Shown: positions 1-8,710 of the stretch, piece by piece | How the letters are laid out: every line of letters starts with the position of its first letter | Position numbering within the stretch: position 1 is the first letter of the stretch | Assembly: GCA_016842005.1 (NCBI GenBank) | Contig: JAENYD010000003.1 | Location: forward strand, 116,824-180,823 | DNA: 64,000 nucleotides | Reading direction: 5' to 3' | DNA from: Clostridium thermobutyricum | GTDB taxonomy: Bacteria > Bacillota > Clostridia > Ch29 | Position numbers and translations under genes: made by a program | The notes under the pieces: generated by a model | The model's input: the letters and a program-made list of their open reading frames with translations, nothing else | What the model was told of the DNA's origin: nothing | Databases searched by the model: none

Positions 1-588
1 CAGCAGAAATCTGTTCCCGGAGACAATGGTCCCAGGGAAGTAATAGAGAGAATGGATATCAATCAGGGTAAACTGACCATGGGATATACCACAGGGGTGG
101 CCTATGGTGATCCGGATTACATCCCCATGCTGGTTTGCGGCAGTGTGCTGGGGGGAGGGCCCCACTCCAAGCTGTTCAATAATGTACGGGAGAAGGCCAG
201 TCTTGCCTATTACACCTTTGCCCGGCTGGAGAAATTCAAAGGTCTGATGCTGATAGGGTCGGGTATTGAGATATCCAATTACCGCAAGGCCAGGGAGATT
301 ATTGACAGGCAGTTGGAGGATATGGTCCGGGGCAATATAGGTGAATATGAGATGGAGGGGGCAAAGAAATCCCTTATTAACGGTATTCTTTCGATGAAAG
401 ACAGCCAGATGCAGATGGTGGACTTTCTGATAAACAAGAAGATTTCCGGACACAGGATGAATACAGACTGTCTCATCAGCGGGATAGAAGAGACTACAGT
501 GGAACAGGTTTCCGAAATGGCCGGAAGGATAAAGCCCGGAGTGGTTTACTTTCTCACATCCATAGAAAAAACGGAGGGGAGGAAATAG
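1..588 (+). CDS. ymfF: YmfF-like M16 (pitrilysin) family protein, 5' end missing
   Basis: The reading frame is open from the first base, so the N-terminal part lies outside the window; about 195 residues of the C-terminal half remain. They look like an M16 peptidase-like domain: a GGGPHSKLF segment, then VREKASLAYY, the usual C-terminal-lobe signature of this fold. The partner gene ymfH starts 1 nt after the stop. In Bacillus, ymfF/ymfH homologues lie with genes for 5-aminopentanol modification of elongation factor P (databases often spell them YfmF/YfmH); whether they are peptidases is unclear. The metal-site region cannot be inspected here. Family assignment is firm; the functional role is inferred from relatives. 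Confidence 0.82.
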   Translation, partial: QQKSVPGDNGPREVIERMDINQGKLTMGYTTGVAYGDPDYIPMLVCGSVLGGGPHSKLFNNVREKASLAYYTFARLEKFKGLMLIGSGIEISNYRKAREIIDRQLEDMVRGNIGEYEMEGAKKSLINGILSMKDSQMQMVDFLINKKISGHRMNTDCLISGIEETTVEQVSEMAGRIKPGVVYFLTSIEKTEGRK

Positions 589-589
589 A

Positions 590-1882
590 ATGACCGCAGT
601 TGCCAGAGAGTTGAAGATGAACAGGATCAGGGAGACTTTGCATTACAGAAAGCTGGACAATGGTATTGAAATATTTGTACTGCCAAAGGAGGGATACTCC
701 AGGCAGTTTGCCGTATTTGCCACCAATTTCGGGTCCATTGACAGCCGGTTCAGAGTTCCCGGTGAACATGAGATAACCGGTGTCCCCGATGGGGTTGCCC
801 ATTTCCTGGAACATAAACTGTTCGAGGAGGAAAAGGGAAATATATTCGACAAGTTTTCCAAACTGGGGGCGTCCGCCAATGCGTATACAAATTTTACCAC
901 TACCGCTTATCTCTTCTCTTCCACAAACAATTTTTACCAATGCCTTGAGATACTGGTGCAGTTTGTGCAAAACCCCTATTTTACCCATGAAAATGTTGAA
1001 AAGGAAAAGGGGATTATCGGGCAGGAAATCCGGATGTACGACGACAACGGTGAGTGGAGGTGTTTTTTCAACCTTCTGCAGGGCCTGTATCACCATCATC
1101 CGGTGAGGATAGACATAGCGGGTACCGAGGAGTCCATTTCCCGCATTGACAGGGATATACTGTACAAATGCTACAATACCTTTTACCATCCCGACAATAT
1201 GATGATATTCGTTGCAGGGGATGTTGATGTGGGCAGGACCCTGGAAGTCATAGGGAAAAATATTTCTTCCGACCTGGAAAGGAAAGAGGATATCCAGAGG
1301 TTTTATCCGGAAGAGCCCGGCGGGATTTACAGAGACAGGATAGAACAGCACCTGGCGGTGTCCCAGCCCCTTTTCAACATCGGTTTTAAGGACAGGGATG
1401 TGGGATACGGAGGAGAAAAGCTCTTCATGAAGGATATAGGGACTTCGGTACTGATGGAAATGATTTTCGGCAAGGGCTCGGATATACACACCACCCTGTA
1501 CGGCGAGGGCCTTATAAATGATACCTTCAGTTTTGACTTTACTTCAGAGACAGGTTACTGTTATTCTATTATGGGGGGAGAATCACCGGACCCTGACCGT
1601 GTGGCCCGGATTATTAAGGAGAAGCTAGGAGCGCTGAAACCGGAGGATTTGAGTGAAAAGGATTTTACCCTGGCCAGGAACAAACTGCTGGGCAGATACC
1701 TGAAGAACTTCAACTCCCTGGACTATGTGGCGGCCAACTTTATTGCCTATCACTTCAAAGGAGCAAATTTCCTCGATTTTATCGACTGTCTGGAAGATAT
1801 AAGCTTGGACTATGTCCGCAGCAGGTTTGAGGAGCATTTTATGCCGGACAATATGGTCCTGTCAGTAATTCAGCCAAAATAA
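590..1882 (+). CDS. ymfH: YmfH-like M16 zinc-metallopeptidase family protein
   Basis: This 430-residue protein has the inverted zinc motif HFLEH (residues 71-75) of pitrilysin/insulinase peptidases, followed by a glycine/asparagine-rich segment and a downstream acidic helix. It is therefore probably the metal-binding member of the pair with the upstream ymfF. The ATG follows the ymfF stop by 1 nt and the GGAGGGGAGG Shine-Dalgarno lies inside the end of ymfF, so the two are translationally coupled. Relatives are linked genetically to EF-P 5-aminopentanolylation in Bacillus; that role is inferred here. Substrate unknown. Length is normal for the family. Confidence 0.85.
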   Translation: MTAVARELKMNRIRETLHYRKLDNGIEIFVLPKEGYSRQFAVFATNFGSIDSRFRVPGEHEITGVPDGVAHFLEHKLFEEEKGNIFDKFSKLGASANAYTNFTTTAYLFSSTNNFYQCLEILVQFVQNPYFTHENVEKEKGIIGQEIRMYDDNGEWRCFFNLLQGLYHHHPVRIDIAGTEESISRIDRDILYKCYNTFYHPDNMMIFVAGDVDVGRTLEVIGKNISSDLERKEDIQRFYPEEPGGIYRDRIEQHLAVSQPLFNIGFKDRDVGYGGEKLFMKDIGTSVLMEMIFGKGSDIHTTLYGEGLINDTFSFDFTSETGYCYSIMGGESPDPDRVARIIKEKLGALKPEDLSEKDFTLARNKLLGRYLKNFNSLDYVAANFIAYHFKGANFLDFIDCLEDISLDYVRSRFEEHFMPDNMVLSVIQPK

Positions 1883-1902
1883 GGTGAAAGAGGGGGGATT
1901 CA

Positions 1903-2634
1903 ATGAATCCTGTAGCATTTGAGGTATTCGGGATTACTGTAAGATGGTACGGTATAATCATGGCATCAGGGATTCTGGCGGGATTGCTCCTGGCCCTGCG
2001 GGAGACCAAAAGGCTGGGGTTGAACCAAAACATCCTGCTGGACCTGGTTATTTACGCCATACCTGCCGGAGTAATCGGTGCCCGTATATATTATGTGATT
2101 TTCAACTGGGACTACTACGCAGGTGATATATGGAAGATGCTCAATATCCGCGGGGGCGGCATGGCAATCCACGGTACCCTTATAGCAGCCGTCCTCACAG
2201 GCATAATATATGCCAGGGTGAAAAAGGTCAGTTTCTGGCTGCTGGCGGACATTACCGCTCCCAGTATAATACTGGGCCAGGCCATCGGCCGGTGGGGAAA
2301 TTTTGTGAACCAGGAGGCCTATGGCGCTCCCACCGACCTGCCATGGGGGATAATGGTAAACGGAGTAAAGGTTCATCCTACCTTTTTGTACGAATCCCTG
2401 TGGGACCTGGGGGTATTTTTGATATTGATGTGGTATAGAAAGAGAAAGAAGGTTGAGGGAGAGATATTCCTGCTATACGGCATCCTGTACTCGGCCGGCA
2501 GGTTTTTCATTGAAGGTCTGAGAATGGACAGTCTGATGCTTGGCAATATAAGGGTTGCGCAGCTTATCAGCGTGATAATAATAGCATCTGCCCTTTTTCT
2601 GATATATTACAGGAGGAAAAAACTGGTCCACTGA
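1903..2634 (+). CDS. lgt: Prolipoprotein diacylglyceryl transferase
   Basis: Lgt moves diacylglycerol from phosphatidylglycerol to the lipobox cysteine of prelipoproteins in the cytoplasmic membrane, the first step of lipoprotein maturation. The 243-residue protein is multi-spanning and shows the family hallmarks RWYGI near residue 14, GGGMAIHG (about 84-91, containing the conserved His) and GQAIGRWGNFVNQEAYG (about 125-141). A strong AGGGGGG site precedes the ATG, 20 nt after ymfH. The next step enzyme, lspA, is also in this window (61712). Likely substrates here include the PstS lipoprotein at 28160. Confidence 0.95.
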   Translation: MNPVAFEVFGITVRWYGIIMASGILAGLLLALRETKRLGLNQNILLDLVIYAIPAGVIGARIYYVIFNWDYYAGDIWKMLNIRGGGMAIHGTLIAAVLTGIIYARVKKVSFWLLADITAPSIILGQAIGRWGNFVNQEAYGAPTDLPWGIMVNGVKVHPTFLYESLWDLGVFLILMWYRKRKKVEGEIFLLYGILYSAGRFFIEGLRMDSLMLGNIRVAQLISVIIIASALFLIYYRRKKLVH

Positions 2635-2640
2635 GAAGTA

Positions 2641-2897
2641 TTAATACCGTATTCTAAGCAAACAAAAAGAAAGGTTCTTGATGTTCACAAAGAACACCGG
2701 ATTAAACCCGGTGTGAGCATGAAGACAATTATCTTAATCCGCTTTTTGGTGACAGGGCTTCATGAAAAGGCAGCGCATGCTTTTAATGATTTAGCAAGGC
2801 TTAAGTTTCCTCTAAAACATTTTCGCATAAGTCGATTCCCATGAAGCCAATAAATGTTTGTCTGCAATAGGACACCGGACTAAACCCGGTGTTTTTT
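2641..2897 (+). ncRNA. Candidate structured RNA between lgt and mraZ
   Basis: No coding frame of note lies in this stretch, but it is rich in complementary segments. ACACCGG/CCGGTGT (2694-2714) forms a hairpin with a 7-nt loop. The same stem recurs as an intrinsic terminator at 2872-2897. A 9-bp perfect inverted repeat, GGCTTCATG at 2756-2764 and CATGAAGCC at 2840-2848, encloses a central domain. GGTTCTT (2673-2679) can also pair with AAGAAC just before the first hairpin. The two near-identical stems could compete for each other. No known riboswitch class is recognised. It may be an independent small RNA or a processed lgt 3' UTR. Confidence 0.4.
2872..2897 (+). terminator. Intrinsic terminator ahead of mraZ
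   Basis: ACACCGG (2872-2878) pairs with CCGGTGT (2886-2892) and is followed at once by a run of six T. It isolates the division cluster from lgt and from the candidate RNA. Confidence 0.85.
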
Positions 2898-2945
2898 CTG
2901 TGAAAAAATTTCTAATCAAGGAAGGATTTTTGGAAGTGGTATCGA

Positions 2946-2981
2946 AATAGTGGATATGTGGTTAAAAGTGGTACAAAGTGG
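2946..2981 (+). promoter_or_regulatory. MraZ operator: direct repeats ending in GTGG
   Basis: Four copies of an A-rich octamer ending in GTGG start at 2946 (AATAGTGG), 2954 (ATATGTGG), 2964 (AAAAGTGG) and 2974 (CAAAGTGG). The last three are 8-10 bp apart. AAAGTGGTACAAAGTGG matches the direct-repeat type (AAAGTG, 3-nt gap) reported as MraZ sites in Mollicutes. Autoregulation of the mraZ operon is inferred. The repeats lie just upstream of the ATG chosen for mraZ. Confidence 0.7.
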
Positions 2982-3008
2982 GGGATAGTCCCTGAATGGG
3001 GTGGAAGC

Positions 3009-3440
3009 ATGTTTTTCGGCGAATTTCAGCATTCCATAGACAGTAAAGGCAGGTTGATAGTCCCTTCGAAATTCAGGGAAGGCCTGGGCGTAACATTTGT
3101 TCTCACCAAGGGCCTTGATGACTGTCTTTTTGCCTATCCCCTGAACGAATGGAAAAATTTTGAAGAAAAACTGAAAAGTCTTCCAATCAGTTCCAGGGAC
3201 GCAAGGGCTTTTGTAAGGTATTTCTTTTCCGGAGCTACCGAATGTGAACTGGACAGACAGGGAAGAATACTTTTGCCGGCCAATCTCAGGGAGCATGCCC
3301 GGCTGGAGAAGGATGTGGTTGTAATAGGGGTGTCAACCCGGGTGGAAATCTGGAGCAAGGAGCTGTGGGACAGGTACAACAGCGATACCAATATGGGATA
3401 TGACGCAATAGCGGAGAAGATGGCGGAATTGGGGATATAG
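3009..3440 (+). CDS. mraZ: Transcriptional regulator MraZ
   Basis: The 143-residue protein consists of two SpoVT/AbrB-like halves with the paired signatures [13 protein letters not shown] (about 11-23) and [13 protein letters not shown] (about 82-94). MraZ oligomers bind direct repeats upstream of their own operon and tune division and wall genes. A GTG at 2958 in the same frame would add 17 residues, but it falls inside the operator repeats. The ATG at 3009 has a GGGGTGG Shine-Dalgarno and gives the canonical [11 protein letters not shown] start, so it is preferred. First gene of the division/cell-wall cluster; rsmH follows after 33 nt. Confidence 0.95.
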   Translation: MFFGEFQHSIDSKGRLIVPSKFREGLGVTFVLTKGLDDCLFAYPLNEWKNFEEKLKSLPISSRDARAFVRYFFSGATECELDRQGRILLPANLREHARLEKDVVVIGVSTRVEIWSKELWDRYNSDTNMGYDAIAEKMAELGI

Positions 3441-3473
3441 CCCCGTGTAAAATCGGATGCGGAGTTGAAGGGG

Positions 3474-4409
3474 ATGGAGTATGAACATACCAGCGTACTG
3501 CTTGAAGAAGCAATAGATTATCTGAATATAAGGCCTGACGGGGTATATGTGGATGGAACCCTGGGAGGGGGAGGACATTCCCTGGAGATTGCAAAAAAGC
3601 TTGATGACAGCGGGAGACTTATAGCTGTTGACAGAGACCCCGATGCGATTGAGGCCGCCCGGGAACGGCTTGCAGGATATATGGACAGGGTTACTGTCAT
3701 TCACGGTAATTTCAGGAACCTGTATCATCTGGTCACAGAGGCCGGTTATCCCGGAGCTGATGGTATACTACTGGACCTGGGAGTGTCCTCTCATCAGCTT
3801 GACCAGCCGGAGAGGGGTTTCAGTTATATGCACGATGCACCCCTGGATATGCGGATGGATACCACACAATCTCTGACTGCCAGGGAAGTGGTGAACGGCT
3901 ATTCCAGGGAAGAACTGCACAGGGTAATCAGGGAATACGGAGAAGAACGGTGGGCTTCCCGCATAGCCTCTTTTATTGAGAAGGAAAGGGGTAAAAAGCC
4001 CATCGAAACCACCTTCGAGCTTGTGGAAATCATAAAATCAGCCATCCCGGCGGCAGCCAGGCGAAAGGGACCTCATCCGGCCAAAAGGACGTTCCAGGCC
4101 ATCAGAATAGAGGTCAACAATGAACTGGGTATTCTGAGAGAGACTATCACCGGAGGATTGAAGCTTTTGAACCCGGGCGGGAGATTTTGCATTATTTCCT
4201 TTCATTCCCTGGAAGACAGAATGGTTAAGGATATATATAAGGAAATGGAAAATCCGTGTACATGCCCCAGGGAATTTCCCGTGTGTGTATGCGGGAAGGA
4301 GCCGGTTGTCAGGGTGATAACCCGGAAACCTGTTCTGCCGGGAGGCAGGGAGATAGAACAAAATCCAAGGTCCAGAAGCGCACGGCTCAGGGTTGCTGAG
4401 AGATTATAG
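3474..4409 (+). CDS. rsmH: 16S rRNA (cytosine-1402 N4) methyltransferase RsmH
   Basis: RsmH (MraW) methylates N4 of C1402 in the decoding centre of 16S rRNA using SAM. The 311-residue protein shows the SAM-binding [10 protein letters not shown] near residue 27, the DRDPDA acidic motif, [10 protein letters not shown], and the SFHSLEDR signature near the C-terminus. The ATG at 3474 is chosen over an in-frame TTG at 3465 because GGAG at 3461-3464 is 9 nt from the ATG and the N-terminus [10 protein letters not shown] is typical. It sits second in the cluster, as in most Bacillota. Confidence 0.95.
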   Translation: MEYEHTSVLLEEAIDYLNIRPDGVYVDGTLGGGGHSLEIAKKLDDSGRLIAVDRDPDAIEAARERLAGYMDRVTVIHGNFRNLYHLVTEAGYPGADGILLDLGVSSHQLDQPERGFSYMHDAPLDMRMDTTQSLTAREVVNGYSREELHRVIREYGEERWASRIASFIEKERGKKPIETTFELVEIIKSAIPAAARRKGPHPAKRTFQAIRIEVNNELGILRETITGGLKLLNPGGRFCIISFHSLEDRMVKDIYKEMENPCTCPREFPVCVCGKEPVVRVITRKPVLPGGREIEQNPRSRSARLRVAERL

Positions 4410-4422
4410 ACAGGACGGGAGT

Positions 4423-4524
4423 ATGGGGGACGACAGCTACAGGATGAAGCTGAAACTTTCATCTGTATCTGTGGGGGTTTTGCGGGCGGTTGCACCCGAA
4501 AGTTCTAAATGGCACAGGGGGTGA
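4423..4524 (+). CDS. Possible 33-residue ORF or leader between rsmH and ftsL
   Basis: An ATG preceded by GGGAG opens a 33-codon frame that ends 6 nt before the ftsL start. The peptide is basic and low in complexity and resembles nothing I know. The DNA also contains the complementary segments AACTTTC (4454-4460) and GAAAGTT (4498-4504) flanking a G-rich stretch, so the region may act as RNA structure rather than as a gene. Weak call. Confidence 0.2.
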   Translation: MGDDSYRMKLKLSSVSVGVLRAVAPESSKWHRG

Positions 4525-4530
4525 ATAGAT

Positions 4531-4995
4531 TTGATAGTAGCAGAGAGAAAGATAAGAGAAACATCTTATCGGCAGCAGAATAATGATGTTGTTAAAAGAC
4601 AGCAGAAAGATAAAAGGCGGAAAAAGAAGCTGAGGACAATTTTAAGGATTGGGGTCATACTGGCCCTGGGCGTTGTCATTACCTCCCGCTTTGCCATTAT
4701 TTCAGAATATGCATATAGAATGGATAAGCTGGAGAACCAGTTATCCGAACTCAGGAAGGTGAATGAAAGGTTAAATCTTCAGATTGCCCAGGCGCAGGAT
4801 ATAACCTGGATAGAGGATTATGCCAGGAACCAACTGGGGATGGTTTACCCGGACAACAGGGATATCATCTATGTTGCTGTGGACAGGACCGATGAGGAGA
4901 AACTGGCACAGGAAAATACTGAAGAAGATTATACTCTTAAAGGGTGGGCTGCTATCCTGGCAGGAAAGATAGGCGGTTTTCTTTCCGGGGATTAA
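4531..4995 (+). CDS. ftsL: FtsL-like septum formation protein
   Basis: FtsL is a bitopic divisome protein that works with DivIB/FtsQ and DivIC to activate FtsW and its PBP partner. The 154-residue product has a basic cytoplasmic N-terminus, one membrane segment (about residues 36-55, ILRIGVILALGVVITS) and a following coiled coil (YRMDKLENQLSELRKVNERL), then the WIEDYARNQLGMV segment typical of the FtsL/DivIC superfamily. Start is TTG with a GGGGGTG site upstream. Position between rsmH and the PBP gene supports FtsL over DivIC. The C-terminal extension is divergent. Confidence 0.82.
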   Translation: MIVAERKIRETSYRQQNNDVVKRQQKDKRRKKKLRTILRIGVILALGVVITSRFAIISEYAYRMDKLENQLSELRKVNERLNLQIAQAQDITWIEDYARNQLGMVYPDNRDIIYVAVDRTDEEKLAQENTEEDYTLKGWAAILAGKIGGFLSGD

Positions 4996-5018
4996 AGCGG
5001 TAATAAGGGGGTAGAGGT

Positions 5019-7190
5019 TTGGCTTCATCGGCTTTGAGATTAAGAAAGCGATTGATATTTTGTCTCTTCGCAGCATTTTTTCTATTTTTTGTACTTATAC
5101 TGAGGCTGGCATGGATTCAGATTGTCCGGGGGGAAGTATACCAGCAGATGGCGGTTGAGCAGTGGACCAGGGATATTCCTGTACCACCAAAGAGAGGTAT
5201 AATTTATGATAGAAATGGAAAGAAATTAGCTATAAGTGCCAGTATTGAAACCGTATACGTGAGGCCAGTGGAAATAGAAGACCCGGAAGAAGCATCCTAT
5301 AAGATCGCAGAAGTGCTGTCCATGGACAGGGATGAAGTTCTGGAAAGGCTTACTGCCAGGAAGGATACCGTGCTTTTGATGAAGAAAGTGGAGAAGGAAC
5401 TGGTGGATAAGATCAGGGATATAAAAGGGATTCACGTGGTGGATGATAGCAAGAGGTATTATCCCAACCGCAATTTTGCGGCTCATCTGCTGGGTTTCAC
5501 CGGTATTGACAATCAGGGTCTTGACGGGGTTGAGGCAATGTTTGAAAAATACCTCTTCGGGCTCCCCGGCAGAAATATTGCAGAAACCGATGTGGCGGGA
5601 AGACCCATCCCTTTCGGGTCCGATATGTACCAGGCGCCCCAGAACGGATATAATCTGGTGCTTACCATTGATGAAACCATACAGCACTTTGCCGAGAAGG
5701 CAGTGGAGGAAGCATTGATAAAAAACCAGGCATTGAAAGCAATAGCCATAGTAATGGACCCTAAAACAGGGGATATTCTTGCTATGGTTACAAAGCCGGA
5801 TTACGACCCCAACGCTCCTTTTTCCCCTCCGGATGAGGAGACCCAAGCCGAATGGGAAGGCCTATCCCAGGAGGAACTGAGGGATGAGAGACTGAAGATG
5901 TGGCGGAATTATGCTGTTTCGGATGTCTATGAACCCGGTTCTACCTTCAAAATGATTACTGCGGCTGCAGGGCTGGAGGAAGGAGTGGTAACCCCTACCA
6001 GTACCTTTTACTGCAGCGGGTATATTAAAGTCGAAGATAAGAATTTCAAATGCTGGAGATACTATTCTCCCCACGGGCATGAGACATTTGTTGAAGCTGT
6101 ACAGAATTCATGCAATCCTGTGTTTATACAGGTAGCCCAGAGACTGGGCAAAGAGAAATTTCTGAAGTATATAAGGGCTTTCGGTTTTGGGGAACCTACA
6201 GGAATAGACCTGCCCGGAGAGGGCTACGGATTGGTAATGAACAGTTCCAGCGTGGGACCTCTGGAACTATCAACAATGGGCTTCGGACAGGGTATTGCCG
6301 TGACCCCCATACAGCTTATAACGGCAGCCTCCGCCATAGCCAATGACGGTATGCTGATGGAGCCCAGGATTGCCATGGAATTGAGAGATGATGACGGTAA
6401 TGTGGTACATGAATTTGAGCCTAAAATGCGCCGGCAGGTCATTTCTCCAAAGACTGCCAGGACCATGAAGCAGATACTTGAAACGGTGGTGTCTGAAGGC
6501 ACCGGAGGGAATGCTTATGTACCGGGGTACAGGGTGGGAGGAAAGACCGGGACCGCCCAGAAGGTGGTTAACGGCAGATATCTGGAAGGGAAATACGTGG
6601 CTTCCTTTGTTGCCATGGCACCGGTGGATGACCCCAGGATAACCGTGCTGGTAGTAATAGACGAACCCAATCCTGCCAACTATTACGGGGGACAGATAGC
6701 TGCCCCGGTTGTGGGAGAGATTGTCAGAGATACATTGAGATACCTGCAGGTCAAGCCTTCATATACCGAAGAGGAAGCCGAAAGGCTTGTTAAGGCAAAG
6801 GTAAAGGTTCCCGACATAAGGAACATGTCTTTGCAGGAAGGACTGAAGCTGTTAAAAAGCAATAATTTGCAATTCCAGGTTATTGGTAATATTATTGAAG
6901 GAGAAGAAAACCTCATAGTTGACCAGACACCCAAACCTGATATAATGGTTTCGGAGAACTCAATAGTCCTTATTTATCTTGAAACCTTTGAAGACCAGAC
7001 AAGAGAAGTTATTGTCCCCAATGTAATAGGAAGCACGGTAAACAGGGCTACCAATATACTCAATTCTTCTGGATTAAAAATCAGGATATCCGGGACCGGC
7101 ATAGCGGTCAGACAGGAGCCTTTGCCCGGAGCTGTGGTCAGGAGAGACACCATGGTTAAAGTGGAGTTTGAAGAACCGGAGAACCATTGA
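5019..7190 (+). CDS. spoVD: SpoVD/FtsI-type class B penicillin-binding protein with two PASTA domains
   Basis: A membrane-anchored transpeptidase (723 residues) that cross-links peptidoglycan. It has an N-terminal membrane helix (about 11-32), a dimerisation domain, then a transpeptidase domain with active-site STFK (Ser308), SCN (364-366) and KTG (509-511). Two C-terminal PASTA repeats follow (about 592-655 and 660-720). This is the SpoVD/PBP2B architecture. It is the only class B PBP in the cluster, so it may serve vegetative division, spore cortex or both; the symbol reflects the architecture. Start is TTG with GGGGG and AGAGG sites close upstream. Confidence 0.88.
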   Translation: MASSALRLRKRLIFCLFAAFFLFFVLILRLAWIQIVRGEVYQQMAVEQWTRDIPVPPKRGIIYDRNGKKLAISASIETVYVRPVEIEDPEEASYKIAEVLSMDRDEVLERLTARKDTVLLMKKVEKELVDKIRDIKGIHVVDDSKRYYPNRNFAAHLLGFTGIDNQGLDGVEAMFEKYLFGLPGRNIAETDVAGRPIPFGSDMYQAPQNGYNLVLTIDETIQHFAEKAVEEALIKNQALKAIAIVMDPKTGDILAMVTKPDYDPNAPFSPPDEETQAEWEGLSQEELRDERLKMWRNYAVSDVYEPGSTFKMITAAAGLEEGVVTPTSTFYCSGYIKVEDKNFKCWRYYSPHGHETFVEAVQNSCNPVFIQVAQRLGKEKFLKYIRAFGFGEPTGIDLPGEGYGLVMNSSSVGPLELSTMGFGQGIAVTPIQLITAASAIANDGMLMEPRIAMELRDDDGNVVHEFEPKMRRQVISPKTARTMKQILETVVSEGTGGNAYVPGYRVGGKTGTAQKVVNGRYLEGKYVASFVAMAPVDDPRITVLVVIDEPNPANYYGGQIAAPVVGEIVRDTLRYLQVKPSYTEEEAERLVKAKVKVPDIRNMSLQEGLKLLKSNNLQFQVIGNIIEGEENLIVDQTPKPDIMVSENSIVLIYLETFEDQTREVIVPNVIGSTVNRATNILNSSGLKIRISGTGIAVRQEPLPGAVVRRDTMVKVEFEEPENH

Positions 7191-7197
7191 AAGAGAA

Positions 7198-7222
7198 GGG
7201 GCAACTGAACCAGGGTTGCCCC
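7198..7222 (+). other. Hairpin between spoVD and murE
   Basis: GGGGCAAC (7198-7205) and GTTGCCCC (7215-7222) form a perfect 8-bp stem with a 9-nt loop. The T-tract after it is poor, so it is more likely an RNA-stability or attenuation element within the operon than a full terminator. Confidence 0.6.
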
Positions 7223-7247
7223 TGTCATTAAGAGGTGAGGAAAAGAT

Positions 7248-8708
7248 ATGAAGATTTCTGATTTATGGGATTTTGTGGAGATTCTTGATGTAAAAGGGGA
7301 TACAAGCACCTGTGTAACCGGGGTAAGCTATGACTCCAGGCAGATTGAACCCGGTTATATGTTTGTTTGCGTGGAAGGCTTCAACAGGGATGGGCACGAC
7401 TATATAGATGAAGCCATACAAAAGGGCGCAGTCTCTGTACTTGTGCAGAAAGAAGTGGGAATAAAAGATGAAAGGGTTGTGGTTGTACGGGTTAAAGATA
7501 CCCGTAAGGCCATGGCCGGTATCGGACATGTGTTTTACAATTTTCCCTCCCACAGGCTAAAAATCATTGGTGTTACCGGGACCAACGGCAAAACCACAAC
7601 TACATATCTTATTAAATCCATTCTGGAAGAGGCAGGCTATAAAGTGGGATTAATAGGTACAATTGCCAACAGAATAGGGGACAGGATAATGCCCGCTCAG
7701 CGGACCACCCCGGAGGCCTTTGACCTGCATCGCATGTTCGCGGAGATGCTGGACCACGGTGTGGATTATGTTGTGATGGAGGTTTCCTCCCATTCCCTTG
7801 ACCTGGGAAGGGTAGGGTATGTAGACTTTGACATAGGCATTTTTACCAATCTGTCCAGGGACCATCTGGATTTTCACGGTACCCAGGAAAAATACCTGGA
7901 TGCAAAGGTGAAGTTGTTTAAAAGCACTGACAAAGCCAATATAATTAATGCGGACGATGGCGTGAAGGACCTGATCATCAGCAAAATAAGGCATCTTCCT
8001 ACCCCTTTCTTTACTTACGGTGTAGGGAACCGGGCGGATTATATGGCTGAGGATATAGAACTCAGCCCGGGATCTGTAAAGTACAATCTGTCCATGAAAG
8101 ACGGCAGATTTCCTCTGGAGGTAAAGATTCCGGGAATGTTCAGCGTCTACAACAGCCTGGCAGCGGTTTCCGCAATGATGGTTGAGGGAATCCCCCCCGA
8201 GGCGATACAGGAAGGGTTGAAGAAGGTTGAAGGGGTAAAGGGCAGGTTCGAGTGCATTGATACCGGCAGGGGATATGCTGTTATAATAGACTATGCCCAT
8301 ACCCCCGACGGCCTGGAGAAGGTTCTTGCCGCAATTAAAGGATTTGCACGGGGAAGAATTATTACCGTCTTCGGTTGCGGTGGAAACAGGGATAAGGAAA
8401 AAAGGCCCCTTATGGGTGAAGTGGCCGGCCGGTGGTCGGATTTTGTGGTTATTACTTCGGATAACCCCCGGAAAGAAGAGCCTTACCGGATCATTGACCA
8501 GATCCTCCCGGGCGTGGAGAAGACAGGCTGTAGTTACATATGCATTGTTGACAGAAGGGAAGCCATCAAGTATGCCCTGGATATTGCCCAGAAGGACGAT
8601 ATAGTCTTACTGGCAGGAAAAGGACATGAGACTTACCAGGAGTTTGCAGATAGAACGGTTGAGTTTGATGAAAGAAAGGTCGTCAGAGAAATATTAGGGA
8701 GGATTTGA
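7248..8708 (+). CDS. murE: UDP-MurNAc-L-Ala-D-Glu--meso-diaminopimelate ligase
   Basis: MurE adds the third amino acid to the cytoplasmic muropeptide. The 486-residue protein shows the Mur ligase P-loop GTNGKTTT (111-118), the HLDFHGT region, and DNPRKEEP near residue 407. The DNPR tetrapeptide is the known signature for meso-diaminopimelate rather than lysine, so the wall is predicted to be the A1-gamma type. An AGAGGTGAGG site precedes the ATG. The stop overlaps the murF leader and the genes are clearly co-transcribed. Confidence 0.95.
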   Translation: MKISDLWDFVEILDVKGDTSTCVTGVSYDSRQIEPGYMFVCVEGFNRDGHDYIDEAIQKGAVSVLVQKEVGIKDERVVVVRVKDTRKAMAGIGHVFYNFPSHRLKIIGVTGTNGKTTTTYLIKSILEEAGYKVGLIGTIANRIGDRIMPAQRTTPEAFDLHRMFAEMLDHGVDYVVMEVSSHSLDLGRVGYVDFDIGIFTNLSRDHLDFHGTQEKYLDAKVKLFKSTDKANIINADDGVKDLIISKIRHLPTPFFTYGVGNRADYMAEDIELSPGSVKYNLSMKDGRFPLEVKIPGMFSVYNSLAAVSAMMVEGIPPEAIQEGLKKVEGVKGRFECIDTGRGYAVIIDYAHTPDGLEKVLAAIKGFARGRIITVFGCGGNRDKEKRPLMGEVAGRWSDFVVITSDNPRKEEPYRIIDQILPGVEKTGCSYICIVDRREAIKYALDIAQKDDIVLLAGKGHETYQEFADRTVEFDERKVVREILGRI

Positions 8709-8710
8709 TT

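Noticed and set aside
554..1489. 311-codon open frame on the minus strand opposite ymfH
   Set aside because: Composition (His, Pro, Phe rich) and lack of a ribosome site mark it as a shadow of the well-supported ymfH gene.
2958..3008. Upstream GTG start that would extend MraZ by 17 residues
   Set aside because: It lies inside the operator repeats and the resulting N-terminus is not family-like; ATG at 3009 has a good ribosome site.
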